Positions 1 to 5,710 of a stretch of DNA of 5,710 nt are shown here, one piece after another (the first letter of the stretch is position 1; every line of letters begins with the position of its first letter). Origin of the DNA: Bacteroidota bacterium. Lineage in GTDB: Bacteria > Bacteroidota > Bacteroidia > Bacteroidales > CG2-30-32-10. Both the position numbers and the translations under genes were made by a program. Below the pieces are notes generated by a model. It ran no database searches, was not told the origin of the DNA, and saw only the letters and a program-made list of their open reading frames with translations. Location: assembly GCA_013334735.1 (NCBI GenBank), contig JAAXXA010000213.1, forward strand, positions 1 through 5,710, read 5' to 3'.

Positions 1-1647
1 CAAATTATTAGTAGTGCCTTTATAATAAGGGACAGTGCTAAGTACATATATATAATATTCACCGGCTTTTTTGTAATCTTCCAGAGCCAGCATTGCATTA
101 CCGAGCAAAAACCATCCGGCAGTGTACTTAGGATGAATTTTAATGCCTTTGTTTAAATAATCTATAGCAACATAAATCATTTTTTTCTTTTTATCCGGAT
201 TTGTTTCATTTTTGGAAGTTTCGAGCGTCAGTCCTCCTGCCGAGACATTGCATTTGGCACTATTTGAAGATACTTTTACATCGGTTGTAAAAAGAGTATA
301 ATCATCGTACCATACAGGGTTTCGGGAAATCGTTTTAATACTGTATAGCAAAAGAATCGTTCCAAGGGAAACAAAAATTACATTCCTGTATGAGCCTGCA
401 CCAAACCATTTTGGGATTTTTTCAGAAAACAAATATCCAAGTATGATACAAAAACCAAGCAATGGAATGAACATAAATCTGTCGTTCATAAATGTTCCTA
501 TCGAAAATACCATGTTTGAAGAGATTGAAAAAGTTAATATAAAAAAGAGGATGCAATAAGTTATTATTGATTTTTTCTTTATATTTATAAGAGCGTAAAA
601 GAACAAAAAACCATAAATTAATAATGGTAAAAGAGCTCGTAAATCATCCATACCAATAATAGGAATTTGTCTTGGATAATAATCGTGAGTAAGAGGATGT
701 GGGAATAAAACCAATATAAGATATTTACCCCATGTCAAAAAAATTGTTGCATATTTTTGTAATGTATCTGCTTCGGCAAAAGGGTTATTCAATATTTCAG
801 TATCCAAACTACCACTCATTAAAAATCCAAGGACTTTGAAACGGATAAAAATAAAAATAGCAGATACAATTACAAGACAACCAAGAGAAATTAAAACTTT
901 CTTTAAAGGAGATTTAGTAAAAAAATATACTGAAAGCGGAATAACTGCTAAAAAAGTAATTGCATTTTCTTTCGACATCAATCCTAGGAAAAATACCAGG
1001 GACGCCCATACCAGATTAAGTGATCGCGAATTATTAATATATTTAAGAACGAAATATAAAGCGCCAAATGAGCCAAGCAAGCTAAGAATTTCATCTCTTC
1101 CTTTGATATTTGCAACAACTTCGGTATGAAGAGGATGCGCGGCAAATAAAGCTGCTGCAATAAAAGATATTGTGAAGTACCAGGGTTTATTTCCGGGAGG
1201 AAAAAACATTGTAAGTACTTTAAAAACAAGTAAGCAGGCAAATACATAACAAAGTAATGTTATTAAATGTTCTGCAAATGGGCTAAGTCCAAATAAGCTG
1301 TATTCTGTAGCATACATTAACTGTGGTAAAGGTCTGTAACGACCGCCTGCAAGGAGATTTTTCTGTTTTCCAAAAAATCCTACAAAAGAATCGGTGGAAA
1401 GGATTTTACCAAAACCGCTTATACCCTCTTTGGTATATTGATTTTCGGTAATAAGCATCCTGTCATCAAGAGCATATTTATTTAAAAGCGAATTTGAATA
1501 AAGTAAAAAAGAAAAAAAGAAAAGAAAGTAATAAGCGGGTTTTTAAAAAATAATTTTTAAAGAAGACGCTACAACTACCTGATTATTTGCGACTTCCTTT
1601 TTAACAGGAGTTTTTGACGAATAACGATTTTGTGTTTTTTGCGCCAT
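1..1647 (-). CDS. TMTC-like GT-C membrane glycosyltransferase with C-terminal TPRs; in-frame stop at codon 35; 3' end outside window
   Basis: One minus-strand frame runs from ATG 1647 to the window edge (549 codons) with a single interruption, TAA at 1543-1545. Seen in the translation: a basic N-terminus (MAQKTQNRYSSKT...); a first hydrophobic segment at about residues 36-55; an ALDD acidic pair at 59-62; HPLHTE with a following KGRDE at 171-186; many further membrane segments; FPHPLTHDYY at about 315-324; MNDRF at about 387-391; and an amphipathic TPR-like end (about 494-549, containing AIDYLNKGIKIHPKY). These match the layout of TMTC-type protein O-mannosyltransferases (GT-C fold, DUF1736 region, then TPRs), which transfer sugar from a lipid-linked donor at the extracytoplasmic face. 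Substrate and acceptor are unknown. The first start after the stop is ATG 1458, which would lose the first membrane segment and the acidic pair. The gene may therefore be a pseudogene, or the stop may be a one-base sequence error. The family call is fairly sure; function is inference. Confidence 0.83.
1543..1545 (-). other. In-frame TAA stop interrupting the TMTC-like gene
   Basis: The codon lies in the run ATT ATT TTT TAA AAA CCC. The frame before it (34 codons from ATG 1647) and the frame after it are the same, and both read as plausible protein. A single substitution (for example AAA to TAA) explains it; a lone insertion or deletion does not. TAA is the normal stop of tex, rpmH and the methyltransferase gene here, so a reassigned code is not supported. 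Confidence 0.85.
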
Positions 1648-1700
1648 GATTCTAAAAAAGCATTATTTTAACGACACCTCTAAAAACCATATAAACAACG

Positions 1701-1751
1701 CGTCATTGCGAGGTTTTTACCGAAGCAATCTTACTAGTAATAGATTACTTC
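1701..1751. repeat. Degenerate palindromic intergenic repeat (CGTCATTGCGAGG / GAAGCAATCT type)
   Basis: The stretch begins CGTCATTGCGAGG (1701-1713), then has GAAGCAATCT (1722-1731) facing AGATTACTTC (1742-1751), which are inverted arms with one mismatch. Between them TTACTAGTAA (1731-1740) is itself a perfect palindrome. The motifs resemble the dispersed palindromic repeats that carry CGTCATTGCGAGG and GAAGCAATCT in many bacterial genomes. The expected right-hand CGCAATGACG arm is missing, so the copy appears decayed or truncated. Membership in that family is from memory of the motif, not from a search. Confidence 0.6.
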
Positions 1752-1806
1752 ACAGCGGTTGTAAATATGTAATAGTTCTTATAGTCTCAAATAAATTAAC
1801 AGTAAC

Positions 1807-1831
1807 AAAAAAAGGAGAAGCAAAGCTCTCC
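1807..1831 (-). terminator. Rho-independent terminator downstream of rpmH
   Basis: Read on the minus strand, GGAGAGC, loop TTT, then GCTTCTCC form a seven-pair stem with one bulged base, followed directly by seven Ts. It begins 36 bases past the rpmH stop. The plus-strand reading also ends in a T run (1835-1841), but no plus-strand gene lies upstream to need it. Confidence 0.8.
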
Positions 1832-1842
1832 CCTATTTTTTA

Positions 1843-1857
1843 AAGTATATTATACTT
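1843..1857. repeat. 15-base AT-rich palindrome after rpmH
   Basis: AAGTATA, one central T, then TATACTT gives a perfect seven-base inverted repeat between the rpmH stop and its terminator. It is AT-only apart from one pair per arm. It may be an accessory 3' hairpin, an operator, or chance in AT-rich DNA. Confidence 0.4.
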
Positions 1858-1867
1858 AACACAAAAA

Positions 1868-2026
1868 TTATCTTTTGTGTAATTTTTCATCAGAAACAGT
1901 AAGTTTTTTTCTTCCTGCAGCTCTGCGTGATGATAATACTCTACGACCATTAGCTGTAGCCATTCTTTCTCTGAAACCGTGTTTATTTCTTCTTTTTCGT
2001 TGTGATGGTTGGAATGTTCTTTTCAT
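1868..2026 (-). CDS. rpmH: 50S ribosomal protein L34
   Basis: This 52-residue, strongly basic protein starts MKRTFQPSQRKRRNKHGF and carries RMATANGRRVL, then SSRRAAGRKKLTVSDE, the typical L34 signature along almost its whole length. L34 is a small protein of the large ribosomal subunit that binds 23S rRNA. The length is right for Bacteroidota L34, slightly longer than the 44-46 residues common elsewhere because of the C-terminal tail. The start is fixed by the conserved MKRTFQPS beginning. It has its own promoter with a very short leader and its own terminator, so it looks monocistronic. The rnpA/yidC neighbours often found beside rpmH are not downstream here. The upstream leader is A-rich with no clear Shine-Dalgarno sequence, as is common in this phylum. 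Confidence 0.97.
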   Translation of the reverse strand: MKRTFQPSQRKRRNKHGFRERMATANGRRVLSSRRAAGRKKLTVSDEKLHKR

Positions 2027-2046
2027 TGTTTATTTTTTTGAGACTG

Positions 2047-2077
2047 CAAAGGTAAAAGATTTTTTAATTTTTACAAA
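2047..2077 (-). promoter_or_regulatory. Bacteroidota-type promoter for rpmH (TTTG-N19-TACCTTTG)
   Basis: On the minus strand TTTG (2077-2074) is followed after 19 bases by TACCTTTG (2054-2047), matching the primary sigma consensus of Bacteroides (-33 TTTG, -7 TAnnTTTG). Transcription would start near 2040, leaving a leader of about 14 bases before ATG 2026. It lies in the 75-base gap after tex. Confidence 0.72.
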
Positions 2078-2101
2078 TTTAATTTAAAAACTTTATTTTT
2101 T

Positions 2102-4261
2102 TTATATTTCACTTTTTTCATTCATGCTTCCAACCTCTTTCATCGACATGGAAATTCTCTTTCTTTCAGCATCCACTTCCATTATTTTCACTTTTACTTT
2201 CTGGTTCAGTTTTACAACATCGTTAGGATTACTTATATAGCGGTCGGCAAGCTGACTTACGTGCACAAGCCCGTCCTGATGTACACCAACATCTACAAAA
2301 GCTCCAAAGGCTGTGATATTAGTAATAATTCCCGGTAAGATCATACCCTGTTTCAAATCTTTAATTGAATGAACATTTTTATCAAATTCAAAAAAATCGA
2401 ATTTTTTTCGTGGATCTCTGCCCGGTTTTGCAAGTTCACTCATAATGTCTTTTAGAGTAGGCATTCCCACTTGTTCGCTAACATATTCTTCCAACTTTAT
2501 TTTTTTACGAAGTTCTTCGTTGTCAACCAAATCGCTAACTGTACAGTTAAGTTTTTTAGCCATTTCAGATACCAAATGATAGCTTTCAGGATGAACTGCG
2601 CTACGGTCTAAGATATTTTCAGCATTTTGTATTCTCAAAAATCCTGCTGCCTGCTCATAAGCCTTACTGCCAAAACGGGCAACTTTTTTCAACTCGTTTC
2701 TTGATTTAAAAGCTCCGTTTTTATTCCGGTAATCAATTATATTTTGAGACAAAGTTGGACCTACTCCAGAAACATAAGTAAGGAGCTGTTTGCTTGCAGT
2801 ATTAATTTCAACACCTACACCATTAACACAACTAACTACAACATCATTAAGCCCTTTCATTAGTTCAGTTTGGTTAATATCATGCTGGTACTGGCCCACT
2901 CCAATAGATTTCGGATCAATTTTAACAAGTTCTGAAAGAGGATCCATCAAACGTCTGCCAATTGATACAGCTCCCCTAACAGTAACATCATAATCAGGAA
3001 ATTCTTCCCTTGCAATAGCAGATGCAGAATAAACTGATGCCCCGTTTTCGCTAACCACAAGCGCCAACACATCTTTATCGAAGTGGATGCTTTTTACAAA
3101 ACGCTCTGTTTCTCTCCCTGCAGTACCATTCCCGATTGCAATGGCTTCAATTTTATAAGCATTAACAAGACTTTGAATTTTGTTTGCAGACTGTTTAACC
3201 TGATTTTCGGGTGGGTGAGGATAAATAGTTTCATTATGCAAAAGTTTTCCTTGTTTGTCGAGGCAAACTATTTTGCAACCGGAACGGAATCCGGGATCAA
3301 TAGCGAGAATATTTTTTTGACCTAGCGGTGGCGCAAGAAGTAATTGCCTTAGGTTTTCAGCAAAAACCCTAATAGCCTCATTGTCGGCTTTTTCTTTATA
3401 GAATTGCCTTATTTCTGTTTCAATAGAGGGGGCGAGCAGGCGCTTGTAGCCATCTTTAACAGCAATATCAACATGTTCGGATGCTTCATTTGAAGCAGTT
3501 AAAAAAATATGCTGAAGTATTTCAACTGCTTTATCTTCAGGTGGGGCAATTGCAACTTTTAAAAATCCTTCATTTTCAGCTCTAAAAATGGCTAAAATTC
3601 TGTGTGATGGGGCTTTCTGCAATTTTTCTTCCCAATCGAAATAGCTCTGATAATTATCACCTTCCTTATCTTTTCCTTTTATAATTTTAGAACGTAAAGT
3701 CGCTTCTTTTAGAAACAAATTACGTAAACGTTGACGTGCCTGTTGATTCTCGTTAACCCATTCGGCAATAATATCGCGTGCACCGGTTAGAGCATCTTCA
3801 GTTGTTAAAACACCTTTTTCATCGCTGATAAATTCTTCCGCTTTAATTTTTGGATCGGAATTTTTTTGTTGCATAATAAATTTTGCCAGAGGTTCAAGTC
3901 CTTTGGAAACAGCAATAGTAGCGCGAGTTTTACGCTTAGGACGATATGGAAGGTAAATATCTTCTAAATCAGCAAGAGATGAAGAAGTATTAAGCTGTTT
4001 TTCTAGTTCTTCGGTAAGTTTTTCCTGTTCACGTAAAGATTCAATAATGCTTTTTCTTCTTTTATCGATTTCAATAAGCAGGAAATGCAAATCCCGGATT
4101 TGAGCTATTTGCACTTCGTCCAAACAACCTGTTACCTCTTTACGATACCTCGCGATAAAAGGAATAGTTGCGCCGCTTTCTAATAATGAGATAGTATTTT
4201 CAACCTGTTTAATGTTAATACCAAGTTCTTTGGATATTAGTTCATTATGTGATATAGACAT
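2102..4261 (-). CDS. tex: Tex family S1 RNA-binding protein (transcription accessory protein)
   Basis: The 719-residue protein is collinear with bacterial Tex. It has an N-terminal helical Tex_N domain (about 1-200, with PFIARYRKE near 34-42 and DIYLPYRPKR at 101-110), a YqgF/RNase H-like domain (about 317-445, opening NILAIDPGFRSG), and helix-hairpin-helix repeats (about 490-550, with YVSGVGPTLSQNI). The HPES motif is at 557-560, and a C-terminal S1 RNA-binding domain lies at about 636-708 (ITAFGAFVDVGV, then DGLVHVSQL). Tex is a cytoplasmic nucleic-acid-binding protein related to eukaryotic Spt6 and linked to transcription and RNA metabolism; its exact role is not settled. Length is slightly below the 750-780 residues usual in proteobacteria, with no domain missing. 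ATG 4261 gives the expected N-terminus. It follows the methyltransferase gene by 81 bases and may be partly co-transcribed, though a candidate promoter lies in the gap. No clear terminator follows it. Confidence 0.97.
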   Translation of the reverse strand: MSISHNELISKELGINIKQVENTISLLESGATIPFIARYRKEVTGCLDEVQIAQIRDLHFLLIEIDKRRKSIIESLREQEKLTEELEKQLNTSSSLADLEDIYLPYRPKRKTRATIAVSKGLEPLAKFIMQQKNSDPKIKAEEFISDEKGVLTTEDALTGARDIIAEWVNENQQARQRLRNLFLKEATLRSKIIKGKDKEGDNYQSYFDWEEKLQKAPSHRILAIFRAENEGFLKVAIAPPEDKAVEILQHIFLTASNEASEHVDIAVKDGYKRLLAPSIETEIRQFYKEKADNEAIRVFAENLRQLLLAPPLGQKNILAIDPGFRSGCKIVCLDKQGKLLHNETIYPHPPENQVKQSANKIQSLVNAYKIEAIAIGNGTAGRETERFVKSIHFDKDVLALVVSENGASVYSASAIAREEFPDYDVTVRGAVSIGRRLMDPLSELVKIDPKSIGVGQYQHDINQTELMKGLNDVVVSCVNGVGVEINTASKQLLTYVSGVGPTLSQNIIDYRNKNGAFKSRNELKKVARFGSKAYEQAAGFLRIQNAENILDRSAVHPESYHLVSEMAKKLNCTVSDLVDNEELRKKIKLEEYVSEQVGMPTLKDIMSELAKPGRDPRKKFDFFEFDKNVHSIKDLKQGMILPGIITNITAFGAFVDVGVHQDGLVHVSQLADRYISNPNDVVKLNQKVKVKIMEVDAERKRISMSMKEVGSMNEKSEI

Positions 4262-4286
4262 ATCATTTATAAAATTAAAATTAATG

Positions 4287-4294
4287 CAAAATTA
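4287..4294 (-). promoter_or_regulatory. Candidate -7 element for tex (TAATTTTG)
   Basis: On the minus strand TAATTTTG matches TAnnTTTG, 25 bases before ATG 4261. No TTTG is found about 19 bases further upstream (TATT there), so the -33 half is weak. The motif is short in AT-rich DNA and could be chance. Confidence 0.4.
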
Positions 4295-4342
4295 ACATTG
4301 ATTTTAAAGAAAAAATAAAAAAGAAAAATAATATCAGAATAT

Positions 4343-5083
4343 TTAGAAAAAAGAAGAAAAAGGAGGTTTTATTTTTAAAGAATCTGAAAATGAGCCTGTA
4401 TGTTCGTAGAAAAGCATCAGATTTGTATTTGTATGATGGCGGTTTATTTTGTGATATTTACATTCTCCAACAACTTTACTGAAAGTATCATAAAGCACTT
4501 TTGAAGAAATATCTGTTTCTTTACTGTAAATAAGTTTATTGAAGACAATAATACCTTTATTATTTAAAGAAGTTTTAAGTTGTTTAATAAATTGCTCACT
4601 TTCAATATTCTGAGGAATAACGTTGTCAATATAAACATCTACAATTATAAGGTCAAACAATTTTTCATTTTTCGATATAAAATCAAAAGCATCAGCGCAG
4701 ATAATTTCAGTATTTTCAAAACGCTGGACATTAAAATATTTGTGAGCTAGCTCAATTATTTTCTCGTCAATTTCGACACCGGTAATATTACAATTGATTT
4801 TAAATTTTTCATGCAACAAAGAGGCAACGCTTCCTGCGCCAAAACCTAAAATCAAAACATCTTTAATATTTCGGTTTTGAATATTTATTTTTTTTAATTC
4901 GGCAAGAAATATTTTCTGATTAGAGCCGTAAGAATAATTAATGTGAAAAGAATTCAGGAGAAAATTTCCATTAACATACTTAACCTCAAGGCAAGGATTT
5001 ATTTTGCTATTTGTTTGCTCAATCACTTTGCCTTTAAAATAGCTTTTGATTTTCAGGAAATATTGTCTGATTTTTTTTGTCAT
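4343..5083 (-). CDS. Spermidine-synthase-like class I SAM-dependent methyltransferase fold protein
   Basis: This 246-residue protein has no signal peptide or membrane segment, so is probably cytoplasmic. A Rossmann-type core is clear: motif I VLILGFGAGSVASLL (76-90), the acidic VEIDEKII (103-110; E104 and D106 in the place that usually binds the nucleoside), ADAFDF (130-135), and DLIIVDVYID (144-153; D149 where polyamine synthases have their catalytic Asp). These are typical of the spermine/spermidine synthase superfamily, which joins an aminopropyl group from decarboxylated SAM to a polyamine. The protein is shorter than true SpeE (about 280-300 residues), and motif I has GFGAG rather than the GGGDG common in SpeE, so the reaction is uncertain. 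It may be a SAM methyltransferase or an orphan polyamine-synthase-like enzyme. No polyamine genes lie beside it. It is first in the minus-strand series, with a good promoter before ATG 5083; the C-terminus ends in a serine/phenylalanine-rich tail. Confidence 0.85.
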   Translation of the reverse strand: MTKKIRQYFLKIKSYFKGKVIEQTNSKINPCLEVKYVNGNFLLNSFHINYSYGSNQKIFLAELKKINIQNRNIKDVLILGFGAGSVASLLHEKFKINCNITGVEIDEKIIELAHKYFNVQRFENTEIICADAFDFISKNEKLFDLIIVDVYIDNVIPQNIESEQFIKQLKTSLNNKGIIVFNKLIYSKETDISSKVLYDTFSKVVGECKYHKINRHHTNTNLMLFYEHTGSFSDSLKIKPPFSSFF

Positions 5084-5109
5084 TTGTAATAGAAATTCAA
5101 TAATTTGTA

Positions 5110-5140
5110 CAAATTTACATTAAATATATCAATTTTCAAA
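5110..5140 (-). promoter_or_regulatory. Bacteroidota-type promoter for the methyltransferase gene (TTTG-N19-TAAATTTG)
   Basis: On the minus strand TTTG (5140-5137) is followed after exactly 19 bases by TAAATTTG (5117-5110). This is the same spacing as the rpmH promoter and fits the Bacteroides -33/-7 consensus. The predicted start of transcription is near 5103, about 20 bases before ATG 5083. Confidence 0.7.
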
Positions 5141-5214
5141 CATCTTTGCAAAAAAAAATTAAAAAAATTTGATTTATACCTAGTTACGTACAAAAATATA
5201 TTTTTTAATTTTTA

Positions 5215-5420
5215 GAAACTGTTTTGATTTTTTTTAAAGATTAAAGACTAATTTATGAGGTCATACTGAGCCGATTATACTGAAACGACAGTTGAAGTGT
5301 AAGCGTGTCGAAGTAGACCGAATAGCCACTCTTCGACTCGTCCTGAAAGGCGGACGGCTCTGAGTGACTTTTAAGACTAGTAATAAAAACATATGCAATA
5401 TGAAAATTCAAAACAGTTTC
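5215..5420. mobile_element. MITE-like element with 13-base terminal inverted repeats
   Basis: GAAACTGTTTTGA (5215-5227) and its exact reverse complement TCAAAACAGTTTC (5408-5420) bound a 206-base segment, with TTA directly outside each end (5212-5214 and 5421-5423), as a 3-base target duplication would give. There is no coding frame inside. The interior holds a GC-richer imperfect stem-loop unlike the AT-rich surroundings. This layout fits a non-autonomous miniature transposable element moved by a transposase elsewhere. Which transposase family is unknown. In AT-rich DNA the TTA match alone is weak; the 13-base repeat is the stronger evidence. Confidence 0.6.
5260..5368. repeat. GC-richer nested stem-loop repeat inside the MITE-like element
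   Basis: Outer arms GTCATACTGAGCC (5260-5272) and GGCTCTGAGTGAC (5356-5368) pair imperfectly. Inner arms CGTGTCGAAG (5304-5313) and CTTCGACTCG (5331-5340) pair at nine of ten positions. The words GTCATACTGAG, GTCGAAG and CTTCGACT recall dispersed palindromic repeats seen in many Bacteroidota genomes. The unit could be a separate repeat that landed within the larger element, or its normal core. Confidence 0.6.
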
Positions 5421-5488
5421 TTAATGTTTACATGGTACAAGTTGTAATAAATTTATTAATAAAACTACCCTTATATGCTAAAACTCCT

Positions 5489-5496
5489 TATTTTTG
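5489..5496 (+). promoter_or_regulatory. Candidate -7 element for the right-edge gene (TATTTTTG)
   Basis: TATTTTTG fits TAnnTTTG, and transcription would begin about 30 bases before ATG 5533. No TTTG is present at the right distance upstream, so only half of the promoter is recognisable. It lies outside the right end of the MITE-like element. Confidence 0.4.
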
Positions 5497-5532
5497 TCGT
5501 ATAATGAATTTTTTAAATAATAATTATTGAGT

Positions 5533-5710
5533 ATGTTTCAAAAAAGACTTTTTATTTTAAGTTTATTATTTAATTGTTTTTTGAGTTTAAATATATTTTC
5601 TCAAACAGCCAGCATTAAGGGGTTTATTAAGGAAGAAGAAACAGGCGAACCGATAATATTTACAAGCATATATTTAAAAGGGACTCAATACGGAGCTATT
5701 TCGGATGTAA
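5533..5710 (+). CDS. Secreted protein with N-terminal CarboxypepD_reg-like domain, probable TonB-dependent receptor (5' part only)
   Basis: Only the first 59 codons are in the window. MFQKRLFILSLL opens a typical Sec signal peptide: a short basic start, then a hydrophobic stretch to about residue 22. Cleavage is likely near the S-Q junction at 23/24; the single cysteine at about residue 15 does not sit in a lipobox. The mature start is a beta-rich segment with ASIKGFIKEEETGEPIIFTSI and YLKGTQYGAISD. This is the pattern of the carboxypeptidase-regulatory-like domain (G-x-V/I-x-D-x-x-T-G-E-P-hydrophobic, then hydrophobic-KGT-x-x-G-x-x-T/S-D) that precedes the plug in many Bacteroidota SusC/TonB-dependent outer-membrane receptors. 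The barrel is not visible, so other outer-membrane proteins with the same domain remain possible. ATG 5533 is chosen because it begins the signal peptide. The gene is transcribed away from the methyltransferase gene. Confidence 0.75.
   Translation, partial: MFQKRLFILSLLFNCFLSLNIFSQTASIKGFIKEEETGEPIIFTSIYLKGTQYGAISDV

Larger units (their letters stand above)
5084..5532. other. 449-base divergent intergenic region
   Basis: This spacer separates two genes transcribed away from each other. It holds the promoter of the methyltransferase gene on the left (5110-5140), a candidate -7 element for the right-edge gene (5489-5496), and a MITE-like element between them. I see no credible coding frame, tRNA or riboswitch. 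The stretch 5141-5211 is extremely AT-rich with A and T runs and shows nothing else I can name. Confidence 0.8.

Noticed and set aside
836..1129. 97-codon plus-strand open frame
   Set aside because: It lies opposite the TMTC-like gene, whose minus-strand frame has recognisable family motifs; no motif or start context supports it.
984..1247. 87-codon minus-strand open frame
   Set aside because: It is an alternative frame inside the TMTC-like gene; the gene's own frame reads through with HPLHTE and other motifs.
1543..1545. Reassigned or read-through TAA codon as an exotic explanation
   Set aside because: The other three complete genes end in TAA at the expected places, so TAA is an ordinary stop here; mutation or sequence error is simpler.
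1646..1843. 65-codon plus-strand open frame
   Set aside because: It spans the palindromic repeat and the rpmH terminator; the peptide simply translates repeat sequence.
1875..2087. 70-codon plus-strand open frame
   Set aside because: It is the opposite strand of rpmH and its promoter.
2790..3325. Two plus-strand open frames (2790-2993 and 3083-3325)
   Set aside because: Both lie opposite the well-conserved tex gene and show no independent features.
5260..5368. Hairpin as a transcription terminator
   Set aside because: It lies between two genes that diverge from it, so no transcript needs to end there, and no T run follows the outer stem directly on the plus strand beyond a few bases.
5084..5532. 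CRISPR array, riboswitch or small gene in the long spacer
   Set aside because: There are no regularly spaced direct repeats, no recognisable aptamer core and no credible coding frame; the structure is inverted repeats only.

Overview
The window looks like chromosomal DNA from an AT-rich member of the Bacteroidota, probably Bacteroidales-like. Four things point there: a 52-residue ribosomal protein L34 of Bacteroidota type, promoters of the form TTTG-N19-TAnnTTTG just upstream of two genes, A-rich leaders without clear Shine-Dalgarno sequences, and the start of a secreted CarboxypepD_reg-like (TonB-receptor-type) protein at the right edge. This assignment rests on family features, not on a database search.

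Layout, right to left, because most genes are on the minus strand. A spermidine-synthase-like class I methyltransferase fold protein (5083-4343) is followed after 81 bases by tex, an RNA-binding, transcription-associated S1 protein (4261-2102). Then comes rpmH for L34 (2026-1868), with its own strong promoter and a rho-independent terminator (1807-1831). Past a 220-base spacer carrying a degenerate palindromic repeat lies a large membrane glycosyltransferase of the TMTC/GT-C type with C-terminal TPRs (1647 to beyond position 1). Its reading frame is interrupted by a TAA at codon 35. The only plus-strand gene starts at 5533 and runs off the right edge.

The 449-base divergent spacer between the methyltransferase and the right-edge gene holds the most unusual structure. 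It is a MITE-like element of about 206 bases with 13-base perfect terminal inverted repeats and TTA at both ends, and it encloses a GC-richer nested hairpin. It sits between the two outward-facing promoters without interrupting either.

The genes are mostly housekeeping or generic and do not form an evident joint pathway. I found no CRISPR array, tRNA, rRNA, phage or defence module. The points most worth checking are the nonsense codon in the glycosyltransferase gene and the MITE-like element.
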